Positions 7,006-15,320 of a DNA stretch of 64,000 nt are shown here, piece by piece (position 1 is the stretch's first letter; every line of letters begins with the position of its first letter). The stretch is taken from the NCBI RefSeq assembly GCF_012843265.1, contig NZ_JABAIT010000004.1, positions 150,980-214,979 of the forward strand, read 5' to 3'. Source of the DNA: Bacillus sp. DNRA2 (GTDB taxonomy: Bacteria; Bacillota; Bacilli; Bacillales; Cytobacillaceae). Position numbers and translations under genes: made by a program. The notes beneath the pieces are model-generated. The model worked only from the letters and a program-made list of their open reading frames with translations. It ran no database searches and was not told the DNA's origin.

Positions 7006-8484
7006 ATGAGGCGGTTTTATTTTATTTTACTATCATTCGTTTTACTTCTTGGAGTTTCGCCGTCAATAAGCTTTGCAATGTCACCTCAAGATTTATCTGA
7101 TTTTTTAGAAAGGGAAGGATTAACTGAAGTACAGTTGACAGACCTTTTATCGAATTATTGGGAGTTAACTCCTAATGATTTTGAAACAAGTGAAGATTTG
7201 GAAGCGCTTTTAGGAGAAAGAATTACTGATGAAAACCTGCAACAATTACTAGAGATTAATAATATCGTTGATGAAACAGAGCTTACATCCCTACTTGTAA
7301 AAAATCAGAAACTAGAAGAAGGGGCAGATCTTCGCACTACGTTTGTATATATTAGTGCCCTTGAAAATACAATTTCCTTCATGTCTATCATTCCAAAAAC
7401 TGATGAAAATTTGCAACAGCTCCTTGATACATACGGGCTAACAATTGATGAATTAAACCAAATTTTCAACTTGAATAATGATTCACTAGATAACTATGAA
7501 TTTATTGAAGATATTGAAATGGTACTCATTAATTATGGAGTTCCAATTACGGAACATACGCTAGATACACTTCTCAATAATTTCGGACTCTCTCTTGAAC
7601 AATTAAATCAAATTTTTTCCGATAATAATGACTCTCTTAATAACTATGATAATATTGATGACCTTGTCACGAAATTGTTAGAGTACGGAATTCCGATTAC
7701 TGACCAAAATTTTCAGGATTTATTAAATGATTTTGAGATAACACAAGATCAGTTTGAAGCATTGATGCTGAAATACGATGATGCCAAGGAGAACTATCAA
7801 ACCATTGATGAGCTTTATATGACTGTGTTCATGTATATGCTAATTGAGGAATCAGATGAATTTTTAGAGGAGCTTGGAATAGGGCTTGATAAAATTGAAC
7901 TTAAAAATCTGGTTAAACATTTTCAAGGCATTGATATGACGGATCCAGTATTTGCGGAAAAAATGGCTGAACTTGAGAATCGATTAATCGAATTGGGTGA
8001 GTTTGAAAGTCCAGCTGATCTTACCGAGGAACAAAAAACAGTCTTAGTCAATACTTTCCAAGAAATGATGGGATTGTATCAATTACAAGCTCAGTACTAT
8101 TTAGTAAAAGGGACAGAAAGAATTCCGGTATCTTATCAAGAATTGTTAACAATGAAGATAACAAAAGGATATGATTTAGCTGTTGAATTATATAATACTG
8201 ATGGGTTGCTCCTTGCGGATATTAATTTGACTGCAGAACTACTCGGGTTTGAAATTATAGAAGAAATCGAAAATGAAATAAATACAGAGAAGGAAACGAT
8301 AACTAATCCGGTGAATGTGAAAAGTGAAGTGCAGATTCAGCCGGTAAAACAACAGAATCAATCTGGTACAGGAGAAAGATTGCCTGATACTGCAGGAAAT
8401 AGCGGAAATGGCATTCTTATCGGATTGGGTCTGGCTATGACTGGAGTAATATTGTTCCGAAAGCAAATTGTAAAACAATCTTAA
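7006..8484 (+). CDS. LPXTA-anchored processed acidic surface protein with internal repeats
   Basis: Secreted, cell-wall-anchored protein of about 492 aa. The ATG at 7006 sits 6 nt after TTGGAGG (7003 is an alternative). A signal peptide (MRRFYFILLSFVLLLGVSPS, cut near SFA) is followed by a very acidic helical region. This contains at least three ~70-residue repeats with the pattern GxxITDxNxxxLLxxFxxxxxxxxxL and LNQIF...NNDSLxNYxxIDD. The C-terminus has LPDTA, a hydrophobic span and a short basic tail, which is a class D (YhcS-type) sorting signal. This composition matches the Bacillus family called processed acidic surface protein. No sortase gene is nearby in the window, so anchoring would depend on one elsewhere. 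Ligand unknown. Confidence 0.85.
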   Translation: MRRFYFILLSFVLLLGVSPSISFAMSPQDLSDFLEREGLTEVQLTDLLSNYWELTPNDFETSEDLEALLGERITDENLQQLLEINNIVDETELTSLLVKNQKLEEGADLRTTFVYISALENTISFMSIIPKTDENLQQLLDTYGLTIDELNQIFNLNNDSLDNYEFIEDIEMVLINYGVPITEHTLDTLLNNFGLSLEQLNQIFSDNNDSLNNYDNIDDLVTKLLEYGIPITDQNFQDLLNDFEITQDQFEALMLKYDDAKENYQTIDELYMTVFMYMLIEESDEFLEELGIGLDKIELKNLVKHFQGIDMTDPVFAEKMAELENRLIELGEFESPADLTEEQKTVLVNTFQEMMGLYQLQAQYYLVKGTERIPVSYQELLTMKITKGYDLAVELYNTDGLLLADINLTAELLGFEIIEEIENEINTEKETITNPVNVKSEVQIQPVKQQNQSGTGERLPDTAGNSGNGILIGLGLAMTGVILFRKQIVKQS

Positions 8485-8493
8485 TTTTAAAAT

Positions 8494-8555
8494 AACCCGA
8501 AGCCAGATTCGAATTCTTCGTTAGGGAAGATTATGAATAAGGGTTCGGGTTTTTT
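8494..8555 (+). terminator. Weak terminator after the surface protein gene
   Basis: AACCCGAA / TTCGGGTT arms separated by 42 nt that contain smaller pairings, followed by TTTTTTCTT. Confidence 0.5.
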
Positions 8556-8565
8556 CTTAAAATTA

Positions 8566-8742
8566 GGCTGTGTTAAAGCTGAATGTTTTCAAAGTTGATT
8601 GGAGTGGAAGGCGCGAAGACTCCTGCGGGAGCAGCGGGATAGGTGAGACCCCACAGGCGCAAAAGCGCCGAGGAGGCTCACCGCCCGCCCCGCGGAAAGC
8701 GAGCGCCTGTAACGGAAATCAACAAACACGTTTTACACAGCC
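8566..8742. mobile_element. MITE-like palindromic element, 177 bp, with 8-bp target duplication
   Basis: The element begins GGCTGTGTTAAA and ends TTTTACACAGCC, giving imperfect terminal inverted repeats of about 12 bp. It is flanked on both sides by the same 8 bp, TAAAATTA (8558-8565 and 8743-8750). The interior is GC-rich against an AT-rich background and contains many self-complementary stretches (for example GACTCCTGCGGGAGCAG and CCCGCCCCGCGG). It has no credible coding frame. I recognise the interior as a family of intergenic repeats common in Bacillaceae genomes. The 8-bp duplication and GGCTGTG ends suggest mobilisation in trans by a transposase of the ISL3 type; that is an inference. 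It sits between two genes converging at 8484 and 8770. Confidence 0.8.
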
Positions 8743-8769
8743 TAAAATTATAAAGATGCTACCGTTAAT

Positions 8770-9957
8770 TTATAAGACTTTTGCGTGTGCGGTATGTTCT
8801 TTACGAAAAAGCATTAGAGCGATAAATATAAACAGCAGCATCAGGCTTAAGCAAAAGAAAAAACTTCCTTCAGGTAAAAACTGTATGGCTAGGCCACCTA
8901 TGAAGGGACCAGAAATACTCCCAATGCTATAAAAAATTCCACACATGAGATTTCCGGCTGGAAGTAGTTCACGTGGCAATAAATCGGCCATGAAGCTTAT
9001 TCCTAGCGAAAATGTTGAGCCAACCATCATTCCTGCGATAAAAAAGCTGATTGTTAAACCAAGTACTGAATCCTGTAGCAAGCCGGCACTGGTAAAACAG
9101 ATAAAGCCTAGAATCATCACTGTTGCTAGGACATGCTTACGCCCATATCGGTCACTCAGTATCCCAAGCGGTAGCTGAAAAATAATCCCGCCAATCGCAA
9201 ATGAAGGTAGAATTATCGATACGCCACTTACATCAATGCCATTTCTTAATGCATAAACAGGAAAATTCCCATTAAGTGAAGCTTCTAAAAAACCATATCC
9301 AAACGGTGGAAGAAACGCAACCCAAGCAAATTTAAACACTTGGCGAAAGCGACTGAACGTGCTAAAGAAAGAATCACTCTCAGTTGTTGTCTTTTCCGGA
9401 AATTCATTTTTCAATAACCATATGGTGAGCCAGCCAAGGAGGCTCAAAGCTGAAGCGACGATAAATGGTAAGGCTTCATTTACATACACAAGAGTTGTCA
9501 TGAAAGGACCAGCAGCAAAACCTAACCCAAAAAACAATCCGTATAATGAAAGGTTTCGACCTCGTTTATTAGCAGGGGAAAGGTATGTAATCCAGGTTTG
9601 TGTACCAAAATGTAGCATATGATCGCCAATTCCAATGATTAATCGCAAAATAAACCAGAACCAAAATGATTTCCAAATTGGAAATAATGCAATCGAAATA
9701 ACAGCTGCGATTCCACCTAATAGGATGACCGGTTTATAACCAATCTTACGCAGTAATCCCTCCATAAAAGGAGCAACAAGTAGAACACCAATATATAAGG
9801 CAGTTGCATGAAATCCATTTACTGAGGAAGAAAGACCGTCTTCTTCAAATATTATCGCAATAAGTGGAAGCAGCATCCCTTGGGAGTAACCTGATATAGC
9901 AACAATACTAACCAGTATCCAAAAGCGCGCTTGTGAATTTATCTTAATCTTGATCAT
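8770..9957 (-). CDS. yfkF: MFS transporter YfkF
   Basis: Twelve-span major facilitator of 395 aa. Visible family features are the paired GxLxDRxGRK-like loop (GILSDRYGRKHVLATV) between helices 8 and 9 and the first-half loop RKIGYKPVILLGG. The ATG at 9957 follows TATGGAGAAATAATA. It is divergent from the calcium antiporter gene, which is the B. subtilis yfkF/yfkE arrangement. The substrate is unknown; homologues are annotated as putative efflux or sugar-type carriers. Confidence 0.85.
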   Translation of the reverse strand: MIKIKINSQARFWILVSIVAISGYSQGMLLPLIAIIFEEDGLSSSVNGFHATALYIGVLLVAPFMEGLLRKIGYKPVILLGGIAAVISIALFPIWKSFWFWFILRLIIGIGDHMLHFGTQTWITYLSPANKRGRNLSLYGLFFGLGFAAGPFMTTLVYVNEALPFIVASALSLLGWLTIWLLKNEFPEKTTTESDSFFSTFSRFRQVFKFAWVAFLPPFGYGFLEASLNGNFPVYALRNGIDVSGVSIILPSFAIGGIIFQLPLGILSDRYGRKHVLATVMILGFICFTSAGLLQDSVLGLTISFFIAGMMVGSTFSLGISFMADLLPRELLPAGNLMCGIFYSIGSISGPFIGGLAIQFLPEGSFFFCLSLMLLFIFIALMLFRKEHTAHAKVL

Positions 9958-10116
9958 TATTATTTCTCCATAATAATTTGAGTTATGTACTGATGGTAAA
10001 GCGAAATTAACGACTTTGCAAGAAAAATGGAATGAGATATTCCATCCTAGAAAAAAATAGTGTAATCTCTTAAATGGTGAGGAAATTATTTCCTAGTGGA
10101 AAAAGGAGTAGTTGAA

Positions 10117-11172
10117 ATGGTAAACAAAATCTTTTTTTTGATGGCTGCAATCGGTGTGCCTCTCTCTGTCGTCGGTTCGCTGATGCATTGGCCAAGCATT
10201 CCAATGTTCATCATTTATTGCTTGACAATTATTGCTTTGGCAAGCTTTATGGGTAGAGCGACAGAAAGCTTGGCAATTGTAACTGGACCACGTATCGGTG
10301 GACTGCTTAATGCGACATTTGGTAATGCAGTCGAGTTGATTATCTCGATTTTTGCTTTAAAAGCTGGACTTATTGGCGTTGTTCTTGCTTCATTAACTGG
10401 TTCGGTGCTTGGTAACTTACTGCTAGTTGCTGGCTTGTCATTTTTCATTGGTGGTATAAAATATAAACGTCAAAAATTTAATGTTTATGATGCGAGACAT
10501 AACTCAGGGCTATTGATGTTTGCTGTATTTGTCGCTTTCGTTATTCCGGAAGTATTTTCAATGGAAATGAATGACACAAAAACAATTAATCTTAGCGTTG
10601 GGATTTCCGTAATTCTAATTGCCCTATATTTGGCAGCATTATTTTTCAAGCTTGTTACACATCGTGGGGTTTATCAACATAGTGAATCGGAAGTACATCA
10701 TGAGGAAGAGCCTGAGTGGAGCAAGGGAAAAGCCATTGGAATATTATTACTTTCTACACTTGCTGTAGCATATGTATCTGAAAATCTTGTTCATACATTT
10801 GAAGAGGTTGCTCACTCATTTGGCTGGACTGAGCTTTTCATCGGGGTAATTATTGTGGCTATTGTCGGTAACGCAGCAGAACATGCCTCAGCTATCATGA
10901 TGTCTTATAAAAATAAGATGGATATTGCGGTTGAAATCGCTGTGGGTTCTACGCTTCAAGTTGCCATGTTTGTTGCGCCAGTCCTTATGCTTGTATCATT
11001 ATTTTTCCCAACCCAAATGCCACTTGTGTTCACGATGCCAGAGCTGGTGGCAATGGTGTCATCTGTTCTGTTAATGGTCATTATTTCTAATGATGGCGAA
11101 ACAAACTGGTTTGAGGGGTTAACGTTACTAGCTGCTTATGTCATTATGGGTATTGGTTTCTTTCTTTTATAA
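10117..11172 (+). CDS. yfkE: Ca2+:H+ antiporter (CaxA/ChaA family, YfkE)
   Basis: Cytoplasmic-membrane cation/proton antiporter of 351 aa, the exact length of B. subtilis YfkE. The two alpha-repeat signatures are present: GNAVELIISIFALKAG in helix 2 and GNAAEHASAIMMSYKNKMD in the second half. Both carry the Glu residues that bind Ca2+ in CAX proteins. The central acidic loop (SESEVHHEEEPEW) is typical. ATG 10117 is preferred over an upstream ATG at 10096 because AAAAAGGAG is correctly spaced only for the former. Transcribed divergently from yfkF. Confidence 0.93.
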   Translation: MVNKIFFLMAAIGVPLSVVGSLMHWPSIPMFIIYCLTIIALASFMGRATESLAIVTGPRIGGLLNATFGNAVELIISIFALKAGLIGVVLASLTGSVLGNLLLVAGLSFFIGGIKYKRQKFNVYDARHNSGLLMFAVFVAFVIPEVFSMEMNDTKTINLSVGISVILIALYLAALFFKLVTHRGVYQHSESEVHHEEEPEWSKGKAIGILLLSTLAVAYVSENLVHTFEEVAHSFGWTELFIGVIIVAIVGNAAEHASAIMMSYKNKMDIAVEIAVGSTLQVAMFVAPVLMLVSLFFPTQMPLVFTMPELVAMVSSVLLMVIISNDGETNWFEGLTLLAAYVIMGIGFFLL

Positions 11173-11188
11173 ATAGGATTTGATTTGG

Positions 11189-11225
11189 AAGTCCCGCATT
11201 TTTGAGAATGCAGGACTTTCTTTAT
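11189..11225 (+). terminator. Intrinsic terminator after yfkE
   Basis: AAGTCCCGCATT / AATGCAGGACTT stem (one mismatch) with TTTGAG loop and T-rich tail. Confidence 0.75.
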
Positions 11226-11339
11226 TTTTTCAGCAATTGCTGGTTATTTTTTTGATATTAGTGGTTTGAATGGATAATTTTTAATGACTCCGAAAAAACT
11301 AGACATATCGCTTTTAGGAAATGAAAGGAGTATGACATC

Positions 11340-12170
11340 ATGAGAAAGTTATTAGTTATTATGACGATATGTTGTTTCGTCATGCTTTCATTCTTACCTT
11401 CCACATTTGCAGAAAAGGATAAAGAAAAATCAGCACATCCAAAAGCTGAAAAAGTGGCAAAATACCCCGTTCCTAGTTCAGTAAAAAACATTGCTAAAGA
11501 GAACACATATCCAAATCCAACCCAGGATATGCCGAGACTGCAGCCTAGTGAATTGACAGACAAATTACTTGAGTCTACAAAAGTAAAAATCGAGAATCCA
11601 GATTTAATAAGGATGCTAAACGAGTCAACGATTAATAGTACGCCATTTGCTCTAGGCTATCGCGCAGTCATATACCTTGGTCAATGGCCGCTTAATTACG
11701 AATCATCTGAGACAGCCCCAAACTGGGAATATCAAAAGATTAACACGAATTATTACGATAATCGTGGTGGTAATCAACCGTATCAAATTCATTATGTTCA
11801 AGAAGCACAAAAGCTCATTCGTGGTGGTTTAACAACAAAGATTCCAAACTCCGAGGATGTTAAGAAAATGATGCTCTTAAAGGCTATGGAAAAAACCAAT
11901 CTTCCATTAGCGTTTGAAACCGTGATTGGACAGGGGACAAAAAATGAGCAAATCTACAACATCCCGCCGAAACGGCTAGGCTATTTATATGGATTTGCTC
12001 CAGCCGTCAATGAAAAAGGAAAAGTCACTTATGGTGAAGTGTATTTAATGTTAAAAGGAAGCAAGAAAGTGATTGTCATTAAAAATGTAACTTCACAAGG
12101 TGTAGGCGCATGGATACCAATCCAGGATCATGTTTCCTTCAGCTTTGCTGCTGCTGAGCGCCCTCGCTGA
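11340..12170 (+). CDS. yfkD: Secreted YfkD-family protein
   Basis: Exported protein of 276 aa. It has a clear signal peptide (MRKLLVIMTICCFVMLSF..., cleavage near TFA-EKDKE), a Lys/Pro-rich linker and a soluble domain containing GYRAVIYLGQWPLNYES. This matches the YfkD family of Bacillus, which has no assigned activity. It follows yfkE as in B. subtilis. GAAAGGAG RBS upstream and a strong terminator downstream indicate a single-gene unit. Confidence 0.88.
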   Translation: MRKLLVIMTICCFVMLSFLPSTFAEKDKEKSAHPKAEKVAKYPVPSSVKNIAKENTYPNPTQDMPRLQPSELTDKLLESTKVKIENPDLIRMLNESTINSTPFALGYRAVIYLGQWPLNYESSETAPNWEYQKINTNYYDNRGGNQPYQIHYVQEAQKLIRGGLTTKIPNSEDVKKMMLLKAMEKTNLPLAFETVIGQGTKNEQIYNIPPKRLGYLYGFAPAVNEKGKVTYGEVYLMLKGSKKVIVIKNVTSQGVGAWIPIQDHVSFSFAAAERPR

Positions 12171-12177
12171 ATTTTTG

Positions 12178-12202
12178 AAAAACGCCCTCGTGGCGTTTTT
12201 TA
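12178..12202 (+). terminator. Intrinsic terminator after yfkD
   Basis: AAAAACGCC / GGCGTTTTTT with CTCGT loop. Confidence 0.85.
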
Positions 12203-12308
12203 TTTATGATTTTCACAAATGAAATCAGGGAACAATAGAATAAATCATTGCTAATATCCGAAATTTTCGGTAGGATGGTATCGATATTCTATAAAGGGGA
12301 GAACCATT

Positions 12309-12497
12309 TTGGGTAGTAAAGTCCACGATAAAGAAAAGCAGGTTGACTTTTTAAAGCATCGTTTGAATATGTTCATTGATGTCCTTGATGCTATCGATCC
12401 AGAGGATGCTGATTTGGATGACATTGATCGTCTAATTGCCTATATTGATGAACTCGAATCAAAATGTCGCGAATTTCAAAACCGAGAAGAGGAATAG
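12309..12497 (+). CDS. SE1561 family small protein, 62 aa
   Basis: TTG start at 12309 with AAAGGGGAG at proper distance. The protein is acidic and helical: KEKQVDFLKHRLNMFIDVLD, then a run of Asp/Glu and IDRLIAYIDELESKC. This matches the conserved Firmicutes SE1561 family. It is cytoplasmic with no known activity. It is monocistronic, followed by a small hairpin (12494-12516, AGCC.AGTC / GACTGGCT) with a T-run. Confidence 0.8.
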   Translation: MGSKVHDKEKQVDFLKHRLNMFIDVLDAIDPEDADLDDIDRLIAYIDELESKCREFQNREEE

Positions 12498-12522
12498 CCC
12501 AGTCACTGACTGGCTATTTTTT
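12494..12522 (+). terminator. Intrinsic terminator after the SE1561 gene
   Basis: Imperfect stem around AGTCACTGACT, followed by TATTTTTTTT. Confidence 0.7.
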
Positions 12523-12551
12523 TTATCTGTTATAATGGATAAATTTTTTAG

Positions 12552-12580
12552 TGTCGACCTCCAGGTGCCTTCCGCTTTTC
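12552..12580. repeat. Remnant of a Bacillaceae intergenic repeat
   Basis: The stretch TGTCGACCTCCAG...GCC directly followed by TTCCGCTTTTC joins the left and right ends of a longer palindromic intergenic repeat that I recall from many Bacillus genomes. The middle is missing. It lies in the non-coding space before the fumarase promoter. Confidence 0.4.
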
Positions 12581-12706
12581 TGACAATGTTCACCAAATCG
12601 TGATACTTTTCATCTAATCGTGTTCAGAGTATAATTAGATTCGTGAGAAATAATATAATATTCTAAAAATCGAAAAACTTTCGAACCATGGGGAAGGGGA
12701 AACCAA

Positions 12707-14254
12707 ATGAACATCGAAAAGTTTCAGGAGAGTATGTATCAACTAATCGTTGAAACGTCTACAAACCTGCCAAAGGACGTTCGTCGCGCTGTTGCAGGTG
12801 CGAAAGAACGTGAAAGCGCTGGCACAAGATCAGCAATGAGTTTAGCAACTATTGCCGAAAACATTAAAATGGCGGAAGACAACGTATCGCCAATTTGTCA
12901 AGACACTGGTATGCCAACATTCAAAATCAAAACTCCAGTTGGCGCAAACCAAATTGAAATGGCAAAAGCCATTCGTACTGCCATTGCACAAGCAACGAAA
13001 GACGGAAAGCTTCGCTCCAATTCAGTTGATTCATTAACTGGCGATAACACTGGTGATAACCTTGGTGAAGGAACGCCAGTTATCAAATTCTACCAATGGG
13101 AAAATGATTACATCGATGCTCGGTTAATTTTAAAAGGTGGCGGCTGTGAAAATAAAAACATCCAATACAGTCTACCAGCAGAAATTGAAGGACTTGGACG
13201 CGCTGGCCGTGACTTAGACGGTATCCGTAAATGTATCCTTCATTCTGTATACCAAGCTCAAGGACAAGGCTGTAGTGCTGGATTTATCGGTGTTGGTATC
13301 GGTGGCGATCGTACAACTGGTTACGAATTAGCTAAAGACCAGCTTTTCCGTTCAAATGATGACGTAAATCCAAATGAGGACCTTCGTAAATTGGAAGAGT
13401 ACATTATGGATAAAGCTAATGAGCTTGGCATCGGGACAATGGGCTTCGGTGGCGAAACCACTTTACTAGGCTGTAAAGTCGGTGTTTATAACCGTCTTCC
13501 AGCGAGCTTCTTCGTTTCTGTTGCTTATAACTGTTGGGCATTCCGTCGTCAAGGTGTTAAAATCAACCCTGGAACTGGCGAAATCAACGAATGGTTATAT
13601 CAAGAAGGTGAAAAAATCGATTTCACTGCTCCAGCAGCTAGCGAAGTTGCAGCTTCTAACGAAAATGAGCCAAATGTTGTTACATTACAAGCTCCAATTA
13701 CTGAAGAACAAATTCGTGCATTAAAAGTGGGTGATGTTGTTAAAATTAACGGCATCATGTACACAGGCCGTGACGCGATTCATAAATACTTATCTGAGCG
13801 TGATGACGCTCCAGTTGATTTAAATGGACAAGTAATTTACCACTGTGGACCAGTCATGCTTAAAGATGAAGACGGTACTTGGCATGTGAAAGCAGCAGGA
13901 CCAACTACTAGTATTCGCGAGGAGCCTTACCAAGGTGACGTAATGAAACGTTTTGGTATCCGCGTCGTTATGGGTAAAGGTGGAATGGGACCAAAAACGC
14001 TTGCAGCTCTTCAAGAGCATGGTGGAGTGTACTTAAATGCAATCGGTGGTGCAGCACAATACTATGCTGACTGTATCAAGTCTGTTGAGGGTGTTGACTT
14101 GATAAACTTTGGTATTCCTGAAGCAATGTGGCACCTTAAAGTGGAAGGGTTCACTGCGGTTGTAACAATGGATTCCCATGGCAACAGCCTTCATGAAGAA
14201 GTTGACAAATCTTCATTAGAAAAATTAGCGAAGTTCAAAGAGAAAGTATTTTAA
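12707..14254 (+). CDS. Class I (Fe-S) fumarate hydratase
   Basis: Interconverts fumarate and L-malate in the TCA cycle, in the cytoplasm. The 515-aa chain joins the alpha (about 1-290) and beta (about 330-515) domains of class I fumarases. Candidate [4Fe-4S] ligands are C64 (PICQDTGMP), C189 (GQGCSAGFIG) and the Cys of TLLGCKVGVY. The beta-domain signature VVMGKGGMGPKT is present. Many Bacilli rely on the iron-free class II enzyme (FumC); this oxygen-sensitive type may be additional. GGGAAGGGG RBS; single-gene unit with a strong terminator. Confidence 0.93.
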   Translation: MNIEKFQESMYQLIVETSTNLPKDVRRAVAGAKERESAGTRSAMSLATIAENIKMAEDNVSPICQDTGMPTFKIKTPVGANQIEMAKAIRTAIAQATKDGKLRSNSVDSLTGDNTGDNLGEGTPVIKFYQWENDYIDARLILKGGGCENKNIQYSLPAEIEGLGRAGRDLDGIRKCILHSVYQAQGQGCSAGFIGVGIGGDRTTGYELAKDQLFRSNDDVNPNEDLRKLEEYIMDKANELGIGTMGFGGETTLLGCKVGVYNRLPASFFVSVAYNCWAFRRQGVKINPGTGEINEWLYQEGEKIDFTAPAASEVAASNENEPNVVTLQAPITEEQIRALKVGDVVKINGIMYTGRDAIHKYLSERDDAPVDLNGQVIYHCGPVMLKDEDGTWHVKAAGPTTSIREEPYQGDVMKRFGIRVVMGKGGMGPKTLAALQEHGGVYLNAIGGAAQYYADCIKSVEGVDLINFGIPEAMWHLKVEGFTAVVTMDSHGNSLHEEVDKSSLEKLAKFKEKVF

Positions 14255-14278
14255 TATTGCTATGATGTTATGAGCTTT

Positions 14279-14313
14279 AGACCAGAGTGTGATGCTGCAC
14301 TCTGGTCTTTTTA
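14279..14313 (+). terminator. Intrinsic terminator after the fumarase gene
   Basis: AGACCAGAGTG / CACTCTGGTCT perfect stem, TGATGCTG loop, TTTTT tail. Confidence 0.92.
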
Positions 14314-14479
14314 CGTATAAAAATAAACCGATATGACGTTTGACGACATGTTGGGTATTTTTTTCATATAATGATTCCTAACAAAGCAGGAAATACTAAC
14401 TACCGAATAAGTGAGTTTCTACAGAGACTCGCTAACTAAACCCAAAATCAACAAATTAAAACATCATGGGGGAGCATAG

Positions 14480-15280
14480 ATGAAACAGCTCAGCAAATTT
14501 CTGAGTATCCTGTGTATACTCTTCGTATCCACTGCAACCGTTGCTCAGGCACAAACAAGCGATTCAGCAATTCATTGGGGTTTCAAAAAAGGGTACAGAG
14601 GCCAACCTGCAGAAGCTGGTCAAATGCTCGAGGGTCTTCTCGACAAATACGGAGCATATTACAAGGGAAACTCAAACAAAAAGGTCCTCTATTTAACCTT
14701 TGATAATGGCTATGAAAATGGCTATACCGAACAAATTCTTGATGTGCTAAAAAAGGAAAAAGTCCCTGCTACCTTTTTCGTCACTGGTCATTACTTGAAG
14801 AGTGCCCCAGACTTAGTAAAACGAATGGTTAATGAAGGACATATCATTGGGAATCATTCGTGGCATCATCCTGATTTTTCCCAGGTAAGTGATGAAAAGC
14901 TAGCGAAGGAATTGGAAATGGTTAAAGCTGAAACAGCGAGGCTGACAGGACAGAAGGAAATGACCTTCCTACGACCACCGCGAGGAGTATTCACAGAGCG
15001 TTCATTAGAAAAAGCAAGAGAGTTGGGTTATGTTCACGTTTTCTGGTCACTGGCCTTTATTGATTGGAATACGAATAGCCAAAAGGGTTGGAAATATTCC
15101 TATGATAACATCATGCGTCAGGTCCATCCTGGTTCGATCATCCTGCTTCACTCAGTATCAAAGGACAATGCCGATGCTTTAGAAAAAGTAATCCAGGACC
15201 TTAAAACGGAAGGGTACGACTTTAGAAGCTTAGATGACCTCATTCTCGAGGACACGTTTAAAGATCCAATGCTGTATTAA
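14480..15280 (+). CDS. pdaA: Delta-lactam-biosynthetic de-N-acetylase (spore cortex)
   Basis: Exported polysaccharide deacetylase of 266 aa that removes acetyl groups from muramic acid. This leads to the muramic delta-lactam of spore cortex, needed for germination. It has a signal peptide (to about residue 24, VAQAQT), then the NodB domain: motif 1 LTFDNGYE (the DN variant typical of PdaA), motif 2 GNHSWHHPDF, motif 3 RPPRGVF and motif 5 ILLHSVSKD. The length matches B. subtilis PdaA (263 aa), and it lies near yfjP/yfjO as there. RBS GGGGGAG. A CATATAATG element at about 14364 could be a SigG -10, but the -35 is poor. Confidence 0.93.
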   Translation: MKQLSKFLSILCILFVSTATVAQAQTSDSAIHWGFKKGYRGQPAEAGQMLEGLLDKYGAYYKGNSNKKVLYLTFDNGYENGYTEQILDVLKKEKVPATFFVTGHYLKSAPDLVKRMVNEGHIIGNHSWHHPDFSQVSDEKLAKELEMVKAETARLTGQKEMTFLRPPRGVFTERSLEKARELGYVHVFWSLAFIDWNTNSQKGWKYSYDNIMRQVHPGSIILLHSVSKDNADALEKVIQDLKTEGYDFRSLDDLILEDTFKDPMLY

Positions 15281-15289
15281 GGAGCAAAA

Positions 15290-15313
15290 CCCCGGAGCAT
15301 GATGCTACCGGGG
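15290..15313. terminator. Bidirectional terminator between pdaA and the EmrE-like gene
   Basis: CCCCGGAGCAT / ATGCTACCGGGG, near-perfect stem with a one-base loop, between convergent genes. Confidence 0.8.
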
Positions 15314-15320
15314 ATATATA

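Noticed and set aside
8570..8932. 120-codon plus-strand frame over the MITE and the yfkF 3' end
   Set aside because: It begins inside the palindromic element and continues antisense to yfkF. Composition is that of the repeat, and there is no RBS.
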